From Lachnospiraceae bacterium (lineage in GTDB: Bacteria; Bacillota; Clostridia; Lachnospirales; Lachnospiraceae): 34,915 bases of DNA. Below, one piece after another: positions 33,227-34,915 of this stretch. Both the position numbers and the translations under genes were made by a program. The notes beneath the pieces were generated by a model. It had not been told where the DNA came from, searched no databases, and worked only from the letters and a program-made list of their open reading frames with translations. The stretch's first letter is position 1. Every line of letters starts with the position of its first letter. The stretch lies in contig JAKSPC010000021.1 in NCBI GenBank assembly GCA_024405155.1, positions 1 through 34,915 on the forward strand. Direction: 5' to 3'.

Positions 33227-33889
33227 ATGATCACAAATGACTGGCTCACGGTCCTGGAACCGGAGTTTAAAAAGCCATACTATAAAAGCCTGTATGAGAA
33301 GGTGAACGAAGAGTACCGCACCCGTACCGTGTACCCGCCCGGACCGGAACTCTTCAAGGCCTTTGACCTGACGCCCCTTTCCGAAGTGAAAGTGGTGATC
33401 CTGGGGCAGGATCCGTATCACGAGCCCGGTCAGGCGGAAGGTCTCTGTTTTTCGGTAAAGCAGGGCATCGAACAGCCGCCGTCCCTTGTGAATATCTACA
33501 GGGAACTGCATAACGAACTGGGATGCTACATTCCGAAAAGCGGCTCTCTGGTCCCCTGGGCGAAACAGGGCGTGCTCCTTCTGAACACACTGCTCACCGT
33601 CCGCGCCCATCAGGCGTTTTCCCACAAGGGCATCGGCTGGGAGCAGTTCACCGACGCGGCCATCCGAGCCGTCAACCAGGTGGACCGCCCGGTGGTGTTC
33701 ATGCTGTGGGGACGTCCCGCAGGGGAAAAGGCGGCGCTCCTTGATAACCCGAAGCACCTGGTGTTAAAGTGCGCGCATCCCAGCCCCTTAAGTGCCTCCC
33801 GCGGATTTTTCGGCTGCGGGCACTTTGTTACCTGCAACGAATTTCTGGCAGCAAACGGCATCACGCCTATCAACTGGCAGATACCATAG
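33227..33889 (+). CDS. ung: Uracil-DNA glycosylase
   Basis: This 220-residue family-1 enzyme removes uracil from DNA to start base-excision repair. The catalytic GQDPYH has D62 as the water-activating residue, and HPSPLSASRGFFGCGHF holds the family's active-site histidine. PPSLVNIYREL and WAKQGVLLLNTLLTVR are also diagnostic. ATG 33227 follows asd by 24 nt, with AAAGG upstream. Full length. The R1 repeat lies just downstream. Confidence 0.97.
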   Translation: MITNDWLTVLEPEFKKPYYKSLYEKVNEEYRTRTVYPPGPELFKAFDLTPLSEVKVVILGQDPYHEPGQAEGLCFSVKQGIEQPPSLVNIYRELHNELGCYIPKSGSLVPWAKQGVLLLNTLLTVRAHQAFSHKGIGWEQFTDAAIRAVNQVDRPVVFMLWGRPAGEKAALLDNPKHLVLKCAHPSPLSASRGFFGCGHFVTCNEFLAANGITPINWQIP

Positions 33890-33927
33890 AACATTTTATG
33901 AGCGCTGGCGCGCTGTCTGCCCGTCAA

Positions 33928-34105
33928 GCGCTGGTTGCTCCGTTTTTCGATTTTCTAAGTTTCCCTGCGTCCTGCGTAAACGCGCTGGAACCTTGCCTCT
34001 ACGCTCCGCTTCGGTCGGCGCATAACCGACGTCCCCCGGACGTCGTGCGCCCAGCGCACTCCGGACTGGGGAACCTTGAAAATCTGAAAAGCCTCCGCAA
34101 TGCGC
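33928..34105 (-). repeat. Dispersed palindromic element R1, copy 2 (inverted)
   Basis: Blocks 33928-33959 and 34072-34105 match copy 1 (12109-12140 and 12009-12042) in reverse orientation. The centre is longer than in copy 1 and different, with a perfect 8-bp hairpin (cgacgtcc 34027-34034, ggacgtcg 34038-34045). It fills most of the gap between ung and uppP. Confidence 0.75.
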
Positions 34106-34146
34106 ATGCCCGTGCAGGCAGTGCGCAGCACTCAATAAGGAGTCAT

Positions 34147-34915
34147 ATGAACTTTCTTGACATTTTAAAAAGCATACTCTTCGGCATCGTGGAGGGCGTG
34201 ACGGAATTCCTGCCTATCTCCTCCACCGGCCACCTCATCCTGCTGGAAGATCTGATCCATCTGGACCAGCCGGCGGAATTCTTTAACGTATATAAAGTAG
34301 TCATCCAGCTGGGTGCCATCCTGGCCGTGGTGGTGCTGTACTGGGACCGTCTGTGGCCTTTCGGCAGGGGAAAAAGTGCTTCCGCAAAGCGCGCCACCTG
34401 GCAGCTGTGGGGCAAGGTGGCCATCGCCTGCATCCCGGCGGTCATCGTGGGATTTTTCCTGGATGATATCGTGGACGCGAAGCTTTCCTCTCCCTACGTG
34501 GTGGTGGTCATGCTCATCGTGTACGGCATCGCCTTCATCGTGGTGGAAAAGATGTGTCAGGGAAAAGACTTCCGCATTAAAAAGCTCAGTTCCCTGGATA
34601 ACCGTACGGCACTGTTCATCGGCATGTTCCAGGTACTGGCGCTGATCCCCGGCACCAGCCGTTCCGGCGCCACCATTCTGGGCGCCATGCTCCTTGGCGT
34701 GGGCAGGACAGCAGCGGCGGAATTCAGTTTCTTCCTGGGCATCCCCATCGTGTTCGGCGCCGGCGGTCTCAAGACTCTCAAGTATTTTCTGGCAGGAAAC
34801 AGCTTCAGTTTTGATCAGTGGCTCATCCTGCTTTCCGGCACCATCGTATCCTTCCTGGTGGCACTGGTGGCCATCCGCACTTTCGTCGGATACATCAAAA
34901 AGCACAGCTTCACCG
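34147..34915 (+). CDS. uppP: Undecaprenyl-diphosphatase, 5' part (runs off window)
   Basis: The first 256 codons of a BacA/UppP-type integral membrane phosphatase that recycles undecaprenyl pyrophosphate to the phosphate carrier used in peptidoglycan synthesis; loss usually gives bacitracin sensitivity. The signature EGVTEFLPISSTGHL near the N-terminus and PGTSRSGATI about two-thirds along are the two active-site motifs. Seven or so membrane segments are visible. ATG 34147 has AAGGAG upstream. Full family length is about 270 residues, so only the last 15 or so are missing. The R1 repeat precedes it. Confidence 0.95.
   Translation, partial: MNFLDILKSILFGIVEGVTEFLPISSTGHLILLEDLIHLDQPAEFFNVYKVVIQLGAILAVVVLYWDRLWPFGRGKSASAKRATWQLWGKVAIACIPAVIVGFFLDDIVDAKLSSPYVVVVMLIVYGIAFIVVEKMCQGKDFRIKKLSSLDNRTALFIGMFQVLALIPGTSRSGATILGAMLLGVGRTAAAEFSFFLGIPIVFGAGGLKTLKYFLAGNSFSFDQWLILLSGTIVSFLVALVAIRTFVGYIKKHSFT

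Overview
The window looks like a chromosome segment of a GC-rich Clostridia member (Bacillota, Lachnospiraceae-like). This rests on AddA/AddB instead of RecBCD, a type-3 (archaeal/eukaryal-like) prolyl-tRNA synthetase, purine-rich Shine-Dalgarno sites, TTG/GTG starts and clostridial-type small proteins. No rRNA or tRNA gene was seen. The organism assignment is an inference.

Left part, 1-6.3 kb, is an AT-richer accessory region. It holds the 3' end of an unrecognised gene (2-670), a two-gene unit of an ABC/OLD-like AAA ATPase overlapping a small TOPRIM protein (1318-2911; a candidate anti-phage module), a RAYT/HUH transposase flanked by inverted repeats (3013-3762), and a reverse-strand AAA ATPase with a C-terminal PD-(D/E)xK-like motif (5539-3812). 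Next come a regularly spaced palindromic array (5655-5917) and a frameshifted small secreted-protein gene.

Middle part, 6.3-24.5 kb. A 1305-residue secreted subtilase carries IPT, propeller and cell-wall-binding parts. Two tandem 513-residue neutral-ceramidase-like proteins follow, then a MATE transporter, a reverse-strand pair (membrane protein plus radical SAM), a sialidase-fold protein, mscL, a trans-acting prolyl-tRNA deacylase, an MFS carrier, proS, a VanZ-like protein, tyrS and a small secreted protein. The trans-editing deacylase lies two genes from a ProRS that has no room for an editing insertion.

Right part, 24.4-34.9 kb. A 0.9 kb gene-free stretch contains a second, longer palindromic array (24799-25200). 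It is followed by addB-addA (overlapping; recombination and repair nuclease), asd, ung and the 5' part of uppP.

The most unusual content is non-coding: (i) two arrays of fixed-length, co-varying hairpins with variable loops; (ii) a 90-96-nt multi-stem element present before both the MATE gene and tyrS, with compensatory changes; (iii) a 132-178-nt imperfect palindrome present in opposite orientations before the second ceramidase-like gene and before uppP. The protein-level novelty candidate is the ATPase/TOPRIM pair.
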